DNA of 19,057 nucleotides. Origin: JABDGR01 sp035546135. Lineage in GTDB: Bacteria; Verrucomicrobiota; Verrucomicrobiia; Opitutales; JABDGR01. The notes beneath the pieces are model-generated. The model saw only the letters and a program-made list of their open reading frames with translations. It was not told the DNA's origin and did not search any database. A program made the translations under genes and the position numbers. Location of the stretch: contig DASZWY010000213.1 in NCBI GenBank assembly GCA_035546135.1, positions 1 through 19,057 of the forward strand. The letters are read 5' to 3'. Below are positions 8,091-14,975 of the stretch, in pieces; the first letter of the stretch is position 1; each line of letters opens with the position of its first letter.

Positions 8091-9452
8091 ATGCCACTTG
8101 GGGAAACCATCGCCGCGGCGGCCACGCCGCCGGGAGAATCGGCGCTCGCCATCGTGCGCGCGAGCGGGCCGCTGGCGGCCTTGCTGGCGGCGGCGGTGCT
8201 CGGCGCGAAGGAGGCTCCCCCACCCCGCCAGGCAGTGTTTGGCCGCTACCATCCACTCCACGGTGAAGCGCTCGACCAAATTGTTCTCACCTGTTACGCC
8301 GCGCCGGCTTCCTCGACCGGCGAGGATTTGCTCGAAATCGCCTGCCACGGCAACCCGCTCATCGTGCGGCGGATCCTCGAGGACCTTTTCGCGCGCGGCT
8401 GCCGTCCGGCCCAGCCGGGCGAATTCACCCGCACCGCGTTTGTGAACGGGAAGCTCGACCTCTCGCAGGCCGAGGCGGTATCAGACCTCATCCGCGCGCG
8501 CTCCGACGGCGCCTTGCGCGCCGCGCGCCGCCAGCTCGACGGGGAATTGAGCCGCCGCGTGCAGGAGTTTTCCGAAACGCTGTTGCAAATTCAGGCCGAG
8601 ATTGAGGCGTATATCGATTTCCCCGAGGAGGATTTGCCGGCGGAAGACCCGGCGGGGCCGCGGGCGCGGCTGGCGGAATTGACGACGGCGGTCGAGAGGC
8701 TGCTGGACACGGCGCGTTACGGCACGCTGTTGCGCGAAGGCGCGAGCGCCGTCATCGCCGGGCCGCCCAATGCGGGCAAATCGAGCCTGCTCAACGCCCT
8801 GCTCGGTCGCCCGCGGGCCATTGTCAGCCCCGAGCCGGGCACCACCCGCGATTTTCTGGAGGAGCGTTTTCTCGCGGGCCCCTACTCTATCCAGATCACC
8901 GACACCGCCGGTTTGCGTCCCGAGCCACTCGACCCCATCGAGCGCGAAGGAGTTTCCCGATCGCTGGATAAAATCGCCACGGCGGATTTTCTCCTCCTCG
9001 TCCTTGATAGCACTGAAGAGCCTCCAGAATTGCCCAATCAGGTTTTGAAGGTGATGAATGTCAAAAACACCGTGATCATCGAAAATAAGACAGACCTGTC
9101 TTCCTCTATCTTTAGAAGTTCATTTTTTCATGAATATCAACATGTTAGGTTGTCTTTGATAACGGGTGAAGGACTTGAAGGCCTTCGGTCTTTGCTGATT
9201 AAGATGCTGGAAACCTCCTATGCGATGCCGAACGAAGAGCTGGTGCTAACTTCTGCCCGGCATGTCACGGCACTGGGTCGAGCTCGGGACGCGCTCCAGT
9301 CAGCGCAGAAAAAAATCACGGATAACGCCCCTGCTGAATTGCTCGCCAGCGATTTGCGCCAGGTACTCGAAGCCTTGGGTGAAATCATCGGCCGGGTGGA
9401 TAACGAGGCGATGCTGGATCGCCTGTTTGCCAGCTTCTGTATCGGAAAATAA
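8091..9452 (+). CDS. mnmE: tRNA modification GTPase MnmE (TrmE)
   Basis: MnmE works with MnmG to place the (carboxymethyl)aminomethyl group on wobble uridine 34 of certain tRNAs, using GTP, FAD and a folate one-carbon donor. The protein has 453 residues, the family length. An N-terminal folate-binding domain (about 1-120) includes GEFTRTAFVNGKLDL. The inserted G domain carries G1 GPPNAGKSS (224-232), G3 DTAG (271-274) and G4 NKTD (332-335). The protein ends in the diagnostic C-I-G-K (450-453), whose Cys is catalytically important in this family. I chose ATG at 8091 because MPLGETIAA begins the conserved domain; an upstream frame to 7977 adds 38 unlike residues. From about 9,000 to 9,250 the codons become strikingly AT-rich against a very GC-rich first half, although the G4 motif is intact. 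mnmG follows on the same strand after 333 bases. Confidence 0.97.
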   Translation: MPLGETIAAAATPPGESALAIVRASGPLAALLAAAVLGAKEAPPPRQAVFGRYHPLHGEALDQIVLTCYAAPASSTGEDLLEIACHGNPLIVRRILEDLFARGCRPAQPGEFTRTAFVNGKLDLSQAEAVSDLIRARSDGALRAARRQLDGELSRRVQEFSETLLQIQAEIEAYIDFPEEDLPAEDPAGPRARLAELTTAVERLLDTARYGTLLREGASAVIAGPPNAGKSSLLNALLGRPRAIVSPEPGTTRDFLEERFLAGPYSIQITDTAGLRPEPLDPIEREGVSRSLDKIATADFLLLVLDSTEEPPELPNQVLKVMNVKNTVIIENKTDLSSSIFRSSFFHEYQHVRLSLITGEGLEGLRSLLIKMLETSYAMPNEELVLTSARHVTALGRARDALQSAQKKITDNAPAELLASDLRQVLEALGEIIGRVDNEAMLDRLFASFCIGK

Positions 9453-9470
9453 TTTCGGTTAGGCAGAAGA

Positions 9471-9617
9471 TCATTCTCCCGCGGGCTCCGGCTCCTGCGG
9501 GCAATCGCAGGCCGGCACGGTCTGCGGCTCACCAGTGGTGGCGCAGCCGGATAGATGAAGGACCACAAGACCCGACAGCAAGAGCGGCAGAAAAATTTTT
9601 AGGCGCAGGCGAAGCAT
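9471..9617 (-). CDS. Small predicted lipoprotein (48 residues)
   Basis: This short minus-strand frame encodes a textbook lipoprotein signal. The positively charged start MLRLRLK is followed by a hydrophobic run (IFLPLLLSGLVVLHL) and the lipobox LSGC, with Cys25 predicted as the lipidated residue. The mature peptide would be only about 24 residues, rich in Pro and Glu, with two further cysteines (CDC, 37-39). I do not recognise a family. The ATG at 9617 is the only plausible start, as a stop lies about 36 bases upstream with no other ATG between. It is convergent with mnmE (18 bases between stops) and divergent from mnmG. A random frame would rarely give such an ordered signal peptide, so I think it is real, but length and lack of homology knowledge limit confidence. 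Confidence 0.65.
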   Translation of the reverse strand: MLRLRLKIFLPLLLSGLVVLHLSGCATTGEPQTVPACDCPQEPEPAGE

Positions 9618-9755
9618 TGCTTCAGTCTGCGGGTCAAAATGAATTCGACAAGTTTAGAGCCAATAAAATAGCCTGTTCGGCCACATTCTGCACATGAACA
9701 CCGTTTCTTCCACAGCCATAGAATGCCACACCGCGAGCCGGGGTTGTTATTAGCT

Positions 9756-9764
9756 TGTGAATAA
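9756..9764 (-). promoter_or_regulatory. DnaA-box match TTATTCACA upstream of mnmG
   Basis: The plus strand reads TGTGAATAA, so the minus strand reads TTATTCACA, an exact match to the DnaA-box consensus TTATNCACA. It lies 22 bases before the mnmG start in the most AT-rich part of the intergenic region. A second 9-mer, TTCTGCACA at 9686-9694 (plus), differs from the consensus at one base. Two weak boxes do not make an origin; DnaA regulation of mnmG or chance are alternatives. Confidence 0.35.
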
Positions 9765-9768
9765 GAAC

Positions 9769-9782
9769 AGACAATTCTGTCT
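9769..9782 (+). promoter_or_regulatory. Small inverted repeat just before the mnmG start
   Basis: AGACA-ATTC-TGTCT forms a five-base-pair stem with a four-base loop ending three bases before the mnmG ATG. It occupies the place where a Shine-Dalgarno would sit, and none is visible. It could affect translation initiation or be an operator half-site pair; it is short enough to be chance. Confidence 0.25.
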
Positions 9783-9785
9783 TTA

Positions 9786-11846
9786 ATGATAATGTCCCAA
9801 AAAGAGCTTCGAATCGGCAAGGCCAGACCCTATGACGTGATTGTCTGTGGGGCGGGGCATGCTGGCTGCGAGGCGGCGCTGGCAGCGGCTCGAATGGGAG
9901 CGGATGTGCTGATGCTGTCGGGCAATATCGACACCATCGCCCAGATGAGCTGCAACCCGGCAATTGGCGGGCAAGCGAAAGGGCACATGGTCCGCGAAAT
10001 TGACGCCTTGGGCGGGGAGATGGCGCTGAATACGGATGTGACGGCCATCCAGTTCCGACTACTCAATGCCTCGAAGGGGCCGGCGGTCCATGGCCCACGC
10101 GCGCAATGCGACAAGAAGGCCTATCAATTCCGGATGAAACACGTCCTCGAACTTCAACCCCATCTGACGCTGTTTCAGGCGCTCGTGACCGGCCTGATCT
10201 TTGAGGCTGGGGTGGTGGCGGGCGTGCGGACAAACCTGGACCTGGAGTTTTATGGGAAGGCCGTCGTGGTCACGACCGGGACATTTCTCCGCGGATTGAT
10301 GCACATCGGTCGAAACAAGAACGAAGGCGGCAGGCTGGGAGACTTCTCGGCGAAAAGCCTCTCAAGTAGTTTCATCGAGGTTGGCATCGAGCTCCAGCGG
10401 CTCAAGACCGGGACGCCGCCGCGCATTCTTGGGTCGAGTATCGATTTCGCCCAATGCCGTGAACAGCCCGGCGACCCGGAACCGACGCTTTTCGCCTTTT
10501 ACGATACCCGATACGGGATGTCCCCCGAAGCCATGTTCCACGTGGAACCCTCCCTAAACGGCGTGACGGGAAGCAGAGGACCATTGTTCCACGTGGAACA
10601 TCGACCAGACCAGGAGATGCTGGGCTGGGTACCGGGGCAGAACCAAGTCTCCTGCTGGATGACGGACACCAGCGCCGACACCGCCCGCATCGTCCGCGAG
10701 AATCTGCACCTTTCCGCCATGTATGCCGGCGAGATTGAAGGGGTGGGGCCCCGGTATTGTCCATCCATCGAGGACAAATTCGTCCGCTTCGCCGACAAGT
10801 CCTCACACCGGCTCTTCCTCGAACCCGAAGGGCGCCATACCGACGAGTGGTACATCAATGGCCTATCCACTTCCCTGCCCTTCGAGGTCCAGCAGCAGGT
10901 GCTTCACAGCATCCCCGGACTTGAACACGCGGTGATGCTACGTCCGGCCTATGCCGTCGAATACGACTTTGCGCCCCCTACCCAGCTCTACCCTTCGTTG
11001 GAATCCAAAAAGGTCGAGCGCCTCTTCTTCGCCGGTCAGATCAACGGCACCTCCGGCTACGAGGAGGCCGCCAGCCAGGGGCTGGTCGCTGGCATCAATG
11101 CGGTTCTCAAAGCTCGAGGAGAAGCTCCCTTTATCATCGGCCGCCATGAAGGCTACATCGGTGTGCTGGTGGACGACCTTGTCACCAAAGGGACCACCGA
11201 GCCTTACCGGATGTTTACCAGCCGGGCCGAATATCGGCTGCTCTTCAACCATGGAAGCGCCGAACTGCGCCTGCTGGACCACGCCGCCCGGCATGGACTG
11301 ATGCCTGCAGAGCGCCTGGCGCGGATGCGGGAGAAGAAAACAGTCACGGAAAAATGGATTCAACTCTTTGAACAAGAAAAGGTTAAAGGCGTAACGTTGG
11401 CTGAAAAAATCCGGCGAATCTTCACTGAATTGCCGGACAGGTCCGAGGGCAACGGCGAAGGGTGTGAAGCAGGCGAGGGGAATGAATCCGAAAAAGGCAC
11501 CCCACTCCATCGCCAGGAAGTTCTGCCTCCCGAAATGCCGGCGGAATTCCTTGCGCTCCCCTCGCCGGTGCGCGACGAAGTCATTTACCGCGTGCGCTAC
11601 CGGGGGTATCTGGAGCGCGAGCTGCGCCAGGTCGAAAAAATGCGCCATCTCGAAAATGTGAACCTGCCCGCGGGTTTCGACTACGCCGCCGTGGCGGGCC
11701 TGCGCGCGGAAAGCCGGCAGAAACTCCAAAAAATCCGACCGGCGACGCTGGCGCAGGCGCAGCGCATCAGCGGCGTGGGCCCGGCGGACATCTCGCTGCT
11801 GCTGGTGGCCCTGCGCGTGCGGAGCAAAGCGGGCGCGGCATCGTGA
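9786..11846 (+). CDS. mnmG: tRNA uridine-34 modification enzyme MnmG (GidA), carrying two parS-like sites
   Basis: This is the FAD-dependent partner of MnmE in wobble-uridine modification. It has 686 residues against the usual 620-650 or so. Family motifs include the FAD-binding GAGHAG (22-27), SCNPAIGG (55-62), LKTGTPPR, GVGPRYCPSIED with the conserved Cys at 325, NGTSGYEEAASQGL, and the C-terminal GVGPADISLLL. Two stretches look inserted compared with E. coli MnmG as I recall it. One, about 40 residues near 241-283, contains the twin FHVE peptides encoded by the two parS-like sites. The other is a Gly/Glu-rich stretch near 550-575. The ATG at 9786 is followed by an in-frame ATG at 9792, either of which could initiate. 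Base composition is less GC-rich than its neighbours until about 11,550. The usual companions rsmG, parA and parB do not follow; a methyltransferase gene does. Confidence 0.97.
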   Translation: MIMSQKELRIGKARPYDVIVCGAGHAGCEAALAAARMGADVLMLSGNIDTIAQMSCNPAIGGQAKGHMVREIDALGGEMALNTDVTAIQFRLLNASKGPAVHGPRAQCDKKAYQFRMKHVLELQPHLTLFQALVTGLIFEAGVVAGVRTNLDLEFYGKAVVVTTGTFLRGLMHIGRNKNEGGRLGDFSAKSLSSSFIEVGIELQRLKTGTPPRILGSSIDFAQCREQPGDPEPTLFAFYDTRYGMSPEAMFHVEPSLNGVTGSRGPLFHVEHRPDQEMLGWVPGQNQVSCWMTDTSADTARIVRENLHLSAMYAGEIEGVGPRYCPSIEDKFVRFADKSSHRLFLEPEGRHTDEWYINGLSTSLPFEVQQQVLHSIPGLEHAVMLRPAYAVEYDFAPPTQLYPSLESKKVERLFFAGQINGTSGYEEAASQGLVAGINAVLKARGEAPFIIGRHEGYIGVLVDDLVTKGTTEPYRMFTSRAEYRLLFNHGSAELRLLDHAARHGLMPAERLARMREKKTVTEKWIQLFEQEKVKGVTLAEKIRRIFTELPDRSEGNGEGCEAGEGNESEKGTPLHRQEVLPPEMPAEFLALPSPVRDEVIYRVRYRGYLERELRQVEKMRHLENVNLPAGFDYAAVAGLRAESRQKLQKIRPATLAQAQRISGVGPADISLLLVALRVRSKAGAAS
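10534..10549 (+). promoter_or_regulatory. parS-like ParB-binding site 1 (inside mnmG)
   Basis: The 16-mer TGTTCCACGTGGAACC matches the bacterial parS pattern TGTTNCACGTGNAACA at all but the last base. The CACGTG core and both GTTCC/GGAAC arms are intact. It is read in the mnmG frame as Met-Phe-His-Val-Glu-Pro (residues 250-255). Chromosomal ParB binds such sites to load condensin and segregate the origin region. No parA or parB gene lies in the window. Confidence 0.85.
10585..10600 (+). promoter_or_regulatory. parS-like ParB-binding site 2 (inside mnmG)
   Basis: The 16-mer TGTTCCACGTGGAACA is a perfect palindrome and a full match to the parS pattern TGTTNCACGTGNAACA. It begins 51 bases (17 codons) after site 1, in the same reading phase, and encodes Phe-His-Val-Glu-His (268-272). 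Exact palindromy at all 16 bases, duplicated in a gene often located near bacterial origins, makes chance unlikely. Confidence 0.88.
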
Positions 11847-11930
11847 TGGATATCAGCAATCACAAATAAATAATTCGCCAGCGGTTCGACGCGCCACGCG
11901 CTGGAAAACGAACGGTGATTCGCATAGAGA

Positions 11931-11950
11931 CGCGGCCTTGACAAGCCGCG
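11931..11950 (+). repeat. GC-rich hairpin after mnmG
   Basis: CGCGGC and GCCGCG form a six-base-pair stem around an eight-base loop, 84 bases after the mnmG stop and about 50 before the next start. No T-run follows, so it is at best a weak or Rho-assisted terminator. No Shine-Dalgarno or clear promoter is visible in the rest of this 156-base gap. Confidence 0.25.
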
Positions 11951-12002
11951 GCGCGCGGCGTGACGATGCGCTTTCCCCGCGGGCCGTACCCGCCCCCGCC
12001 CC

Positions 12003-12755
12003 ATGCGCCAGGATTTCTACCGCCAGGCCGCCCTGCTGACCTCGTTCACCGAGCGTTTCATCCTCTCGGCGTTCTACTTCGTTTACGCCTGGGCCTATTA
12101 TTTAATGATAACCAATCTCTGGCCGGACCGCGCCCACTGGGCCGACGGCGATCTGGTGGAATTCGCGCGCGAGGTGACGATGGTGCTGCTGCTGTTTTTC
12201 GAGGGGCTGACGCTGCTGCTGGCCCGGCGCGCCACCGCCACGCCGCGCAACCTGGAGGAAGTCGCCGTGCCGCTGGCCGCGAGTTTCTTCTACCTCGCCT
12301 ATGGCGCGATGGACTGGCTGCCGCACGCGCTGGCGGACAGCGTGCTGCCGCTGCGCTGGCAGGAGCCGGTGGCTGTCGCCGGGCTGGGGGTGGACGTGCT
12401 CGGGACGGTGATTTCGATGTGGGGCGTGATTTACCTCGGGCGCTCCTTCGGCATTTTTGTGGCCGTGCGCAAGGTCGTGCTGCGCGGGCCGTATCGCTTC
12501 ATGCGGCATCCGATTTACTGCGGCTACCTCTTCATGTTCGCCGGCCTGGCGCTGACCTATTCCAGCCCGGCGGCGCTGGTGCTGGTGACGATCCACATCG
12601 CATTGTTCATCTACCGCGCACGGCTCGAGGAGGCGCGCCTGGCGGAACACAGCGCCGAATACCGCGACCATCAGCGCCGGACGGGGTTTATTTTTCCAAA
12701 ACTGCGCGTGAAGCGCGAAGGGGAAAGCGCGCAATGCTCGACGCCCAATGGCTGA
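12003..12755 (+). CDS. Membrane methyltransferase, isoprenylcysteine carboxyl/phospholipid methyltransferase-like
   Basis: This 250-residue polytopic membrane protein has hydrophobic segments near 18-38, 58-75, 88-106, 123-146 and 170-203. The C-terminal half carries the ICMT/PEMT-type S-adenosylmethionine-binding pattern: RGPYRFMRHPIYCGYL (161-175), then a helix, then EE (209-210) and the YR-x-H-x-RR-TG-x-x-FP tail (220-231). In this superfamily the RHP and EE elements bind the cofactor, and bacterial members methylate lipids or small molecules of unknown identity; the substrate here cannot be read from the sequence. Start ATG 12003 has no Shine-Dalgarno but gives a normal N-terminus. An overlapping frame from 11960 is proline- and arginine-rich and unlike a protein. 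It is convergent with the downstream amidase gene. Confidence 0.85.
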   Translation: MRQDFYRQAALLTSFTERFILSAFYFVYAWAYYLMITNLWPDRAHWADGDLVEFAREVTMVLLLFFEGLTLLLARRATATPRNLEEVAVPLAASFFYLAYGAMDWLPHALADSVLPLRWQEPVAVAGLGVDVLGTVISMWGVIYLGRSFGIFVAVRKVVLRGPYRFMRHPIYCGYLFMFAGLALTYSSPAALVLVTIHIALFIYRARLEEARLAEHSAEYRDHQRRTGFIFPKLRVKREGESAQCSTPNG

Positions 12756-12807
12756 ATGGCTGAATGGTTAAATTGCCGGAGGCGCGGGCGGATCCCGCCA
12801 GCCATTC
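12754..12807. terminator. Nested inverted repeat between convergent genes
   Basis: GAATGGCTG (12754-12762) is the exact reverse complement of CAGCCATTC (12799-12807). A second short stem, GGCGG/CCGCC (12787-12799), lies inside and overlaps the right arm by one base. The left arm belongs to a small tandem run of an eight-base unit (GGCTGAAT twice, then GGTTAAAT). It begins at the methyltransferase stop and ends 24 bases before the amidase stop, where a bidirectional terminator would be expected. There is no strong T-run. Confidence 0.35.
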
Positions 12808-12830
12808 TGCAATAATAACCACGAACAGCG

Positions 12831-13757
12831 CTAGTTGCGGCGGCGCTTTTTCGCGGACTTCCTGGTCGCTCCTGGGGCAGGCTTGGGCGCAACGGCCGTT
12901 TCCTCATCCGCGAGCCGCTTGGTCAGGTCGCCATAGGTGTCAATGCGGCGGTCGCGGAAAAACGGCCAGATGCGGCGGAATTCGGACTGGGCTTTCGCGT
13001 CGGTGTCCACATACAGAATCTCCTCGCGGTCCACCGAGCCGCGCGCGACGACCTGGCCATACGGATTGGCGACGAACGACTGGCCCCAGAACTCGGTGCT
13101 GCCCTCGCGGCCGACGCGGTTGACGGTGGCGATGTAGCAGCCGTTGGCCACGGCGTGGCCGCGCTGCACGGTTTCCCAAGCCGTGTGTTGGGCCTCGCCG
13201 AGCTTGGCCTTTTCCTCGGGCAGCCAGCCGATGGCGGTCGGGTAGAAAATCACGTCCGCGCCGCGCAGGGCGGTCAGGCGCGCGGCCTCGGGGTACCATT
13301 GGTCCCAGCAGATGAGCACGCCGAGCTTGCCGGCGCGGGTGTCCCAGGCGCGGTAGCCGAGGTCGCCGGGGGTGAAATAAAACTTCTCCTCAAACGCCGG
13401 GTCCTGCGGGATGTGGTTCTTGCGGTATTTGCCGAGCAGCGTGCCGTCGGCGTCAATGATGACGGCGGTGTTGTGGTAGATTTCGTTGCCGCGGTTTTCG
13501 AACAGCGAGGCGATGACGGTGATTTGGTATTTCTTCGCCGCGGCGCAGAGCGTCTCGGTCGTCGGCCCGGGAATTTTTTCGGCGAGATCGAACTTCGCGG
13601 GATCCTGCGTCACGCAGAAATACGGCGTCGTGAACAGCTCCTGCGTGCAGGCGACCGCGGCGCCGTGGGCGGCGGCCTCGGCGATGCGCTGGATGGTCTG
13701 CGCGACGTTTTTCGCCGTCGAGCCGTAGTCGCGAAGCTGGAGGAGGGCGAGGCGCAT
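12831..13757 (-). CDS. aguB: Carbon-nitrogen hydrolase, probable N-carbamoylputrescine amidase
   Basis: This 308-residue nitrilase-superfamily enzyme has the Glu-Lys-Cys triad visible at E40 (in CTQELF), K113 (in YRKNHIP) and C150 (in GVLICWDQWYPEAAR). The ICWDQWYPEAAR block and the FYFTPGD and IGWLPEEK segments resemble N-carbamoylputrescine amidases, which convert N-carbamoylputrescine to putrescine, CO2 and ammonia in arginine-to-polyamine synthesis. The usual partner, agmatine deiminase, is not in the window, so the substrate is inferred from similarity alone. The C-terminus is an unusual basic tail ending KKRRRN. Start ATG 13757 fits the MRLALLQLRD opening of the family; an AGGAGGGCGAG-like purine stretch on the plus strand is coding, not an RBS. 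It lies 119 bases downstream of hisG on the same strand, across an inverted repeat. Confidence 0.88.
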   Translation of the reverse strand: MRLALLQLRDYGSTAKNVAQTIQRIAEAAAHGAAVACTQELFTTPYFCVTQDPAKFDLAEKIPGPTTETLCAAAKKYQITVIASLFENRGNEIYHNTAVIIDADGTLLGKYRKNHIPQDPAFEEKFYFTPGDLGYRAWDTRAGKLGVLICWDQWYPEAARLTALRGADVIFYPTAIGWLPEEKAKLGEAQHTAWETVQRGHAVANGCYIATVNRVGREGSTEFWGQSFVANPYGQVVARGSVDREEILYVDTDAKAQSEFRRIWPFFRDRRIDTYGDLTKRLADEETAVAPKPAPGATRKSAKKRRRN

Positions 13758-13778
13758 GGGATCAGAAATCAGGAGACA

Positions 13779-13865
13779 GGAGACAGCATGCAGAAAACAG
13801 ATGAATCGGGAAGTCCGCAGATGTCACATTTGCATACGTTGCGCTGACTTCTGAATGCTGTCTCC
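13779..13865. repeat. Imperfect inverted repeat between hisG and the amidase gene
   Basis: Positions 13779-13800 and 13844-13865 are reverse complements at 19 of 22 bases, starting with a perfect GGAGACAGCAT/ATGCTGTCTCC. The loop is 43 bases. The left arm also contains a tandem GGAGACA GGAGACA. It fills most of the 119-base gap and could be a REP or MITE-like element, or a terminator and processing structure for the hisG transcript. Confidence 0.55.
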
Positions 13866-13876
13866 GGCCTTCTTTC

Positions 13877-14770
13877 TCAATACACCACTTTGTTCAGCGG
13901 ATACTCGATGATGCCTTCGGCGCCGAAGGACTTGAGGGTGGGGATGATGGCGCGGACGACGGACTCATCAATGATGGTCTCGAGGGCAACCCAGGCCGGG
14001 TCGGACAGGGGCGAGACAGTCGGGTTGCGCAGGGCGGGCAGGGTGGTGACGGCGTCCTGCACCTTGGCCTTGGGCAAATTGAATTTCAGGCCGACCTTGC
14101 TTTCGGCGTTGAGCGCGCCTTGGAGCAGCAGCGCAATCGTCTCGATTTTCGCGCGCTTCAGCGGGTCGGCCCAGCTCTTTTTGTTGGCGACGAGCTGGGT
14201 GGTGGTTTCCAGGATGGTGTCCACGATGCGCAGTTTGTTGGCCTTGAGGGAGGAGCCGGTCTCGGTCAGGTCCACGATGGCGTCCACCAAATCGGGCACC
14301 TTGACCTCGGTGGCGCCCCACGAGAACTCGACCGCGGCGGTGACGCCTTGCTTGGCGAGAAATTGCTTGGTGGTGTTGACCAGCTCGGTGGCGATGCGCT
14401 TGCCCTGGAGATCCTTGGCGGAGCGGATGGGGGAGTCGTCCGGCACGGCAAGCACCCAGCGGCTGACGGCGTTGGAGGCGCGGCTGTAGACCAGCTCGCA
14501 CACCGTCTGCACGTCGGAGCCGTTTTCGACCACCCAGTCGCGGCCGGTCAGGCCGCAGTCGAAATAGCCATGCTCGACGTAGCGGCTGATTTCCTGGGCG
14601 CGCACGAAGCGGCCGTCCAGCTCCGGGTCGTCAATGGACGGCTTGTAGGAGCGGGAGCTTTGGGAGATTTTCCAGCCGGCTTTGGCGAAAAGCGCAAGCG
14701 TGGCCTGCTCGAGGCTGCCCTTGGGCAGACCGAGCATCAGCAGCGGGGAGGCGGGTTTGGCGGCGGACAT
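13877..14770 (-). CDS. hisG: ATP phosphoribosyltransferase (HisG), long form
   Basis: HisG catalyses the first step of histidine biosynthesis: ATP plus PRPP to phosphoribosyl-ATP. The protein of 297 residues has the long-form length, with the C-terminal ACT-like regulatory domain (about 220-297) that mediates histidine feedback inhibition. Recognisable blocks are LGLPKGSLEQ at the start, FVRAQEI, the FDCGLTGRDWV segment, and ADAIVDLTETGSSL-like residues (here VDAIVDLTETGSSL), which form the PRPP-binding region. The end is GAEGIIEYPLNKVVY, typical of the family. I chose ATG at 14770; a frame open to TTG 14812 would add 14 Pro/Gly/Arg-rich residues. It stands alone, with no other his gene in the window, and is divergent from the response regulator. 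A GC-rich hairpin sits 12 bases before the start. Confidence 0.95.
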   Translation of the reverse strand: MSAAKPASPLLMLGLPKGSLEQATLALFAKAGWKISQSSRSYKPSIDDPELDGRFVRAQEISRYVEHGYFDCGLTGRDWVVENGSDVQTVCELVYSRASNAVSRWVLAVPDDSPIRSAKDLQGKRIATELVNTTKQFLAKQGVTAAVEFSWGATEVKVPDLVDAIVDLTETGSSLKANKLRIVDTILETTTQLVANKKSWADPLKRAKIETIALLLQGALNAESKVGLKFNLPKAKVQDAVTTLPALRNPTVSPLSDPAWVALETIIDESVVRAIIPTLKSFGAEGIIEYPLNKVVY

Positions 14771-14782
14771 GGCACGTCGGGG

Positions 14783-14800
14783 GCCGGGGCGGGGCCCGGC
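14783..14800 (-). promoter_or_regulatory. GC-rich hairpin in the hisG leader
   Basis: GCCGGG and CCCGGC form a six-base-pair, all G/C stem with a six-base loop, 12 bases upstream of the hisG ATG. Such a structure could limit ribosome access or mark leader control. No leader peptide rich in His codons is visible, so classical his attenuation is not supported. Confidence 0.25.
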
Positions 14801-14975
14801 GGGAACGGTCAATCAAGCCAGCCCGGGCGCTCCGGCGCAACTTGAAAAAAGCGCGGCGCGGGGGCCGCCGCCGTCGTTGTTCCCCTTCGCCACCCTCGCA
14901 ACTTGTGAGTTGTCATCTTCCCCTCAATCGTTTCAATATAGCTATTGGCCTAGGTTTACTGCGCTTAACTCAACC

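Noticed and set aside
9453..9785. Calling this intergenic region oriC outright
   Set aside because: Only one perfect and one imperfect DnaA box are present, without a box cluster or a clear AT-rich unwinding element. It is kept only as a hypothesis.
9599..9963. Minus-strand frames 9599-9820 and 9634-9963
   Set aside because: They run across the mnmG start and intergenic DNA without signal or motif. The lipoprotein frame is in a different phase and far more protein-like.
11960..12763. Alternative plus-strand frame overlapping the methyltransferase
   Set aside because: It is Pro/Arg/Gly-rich without helices or motifs, while the frame at 12003 has the RHP and EE methyltransferase pattern.
14120..14845. 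Plus-strand frame opposite hisG, and the minus-strand frames 14970-16379 and 17708-19054 opposite the response regulator/tsaE and nfeD
   Set aside because: All mirror well-supported genes and have repetitive charged or glycine-rich products without motifs.
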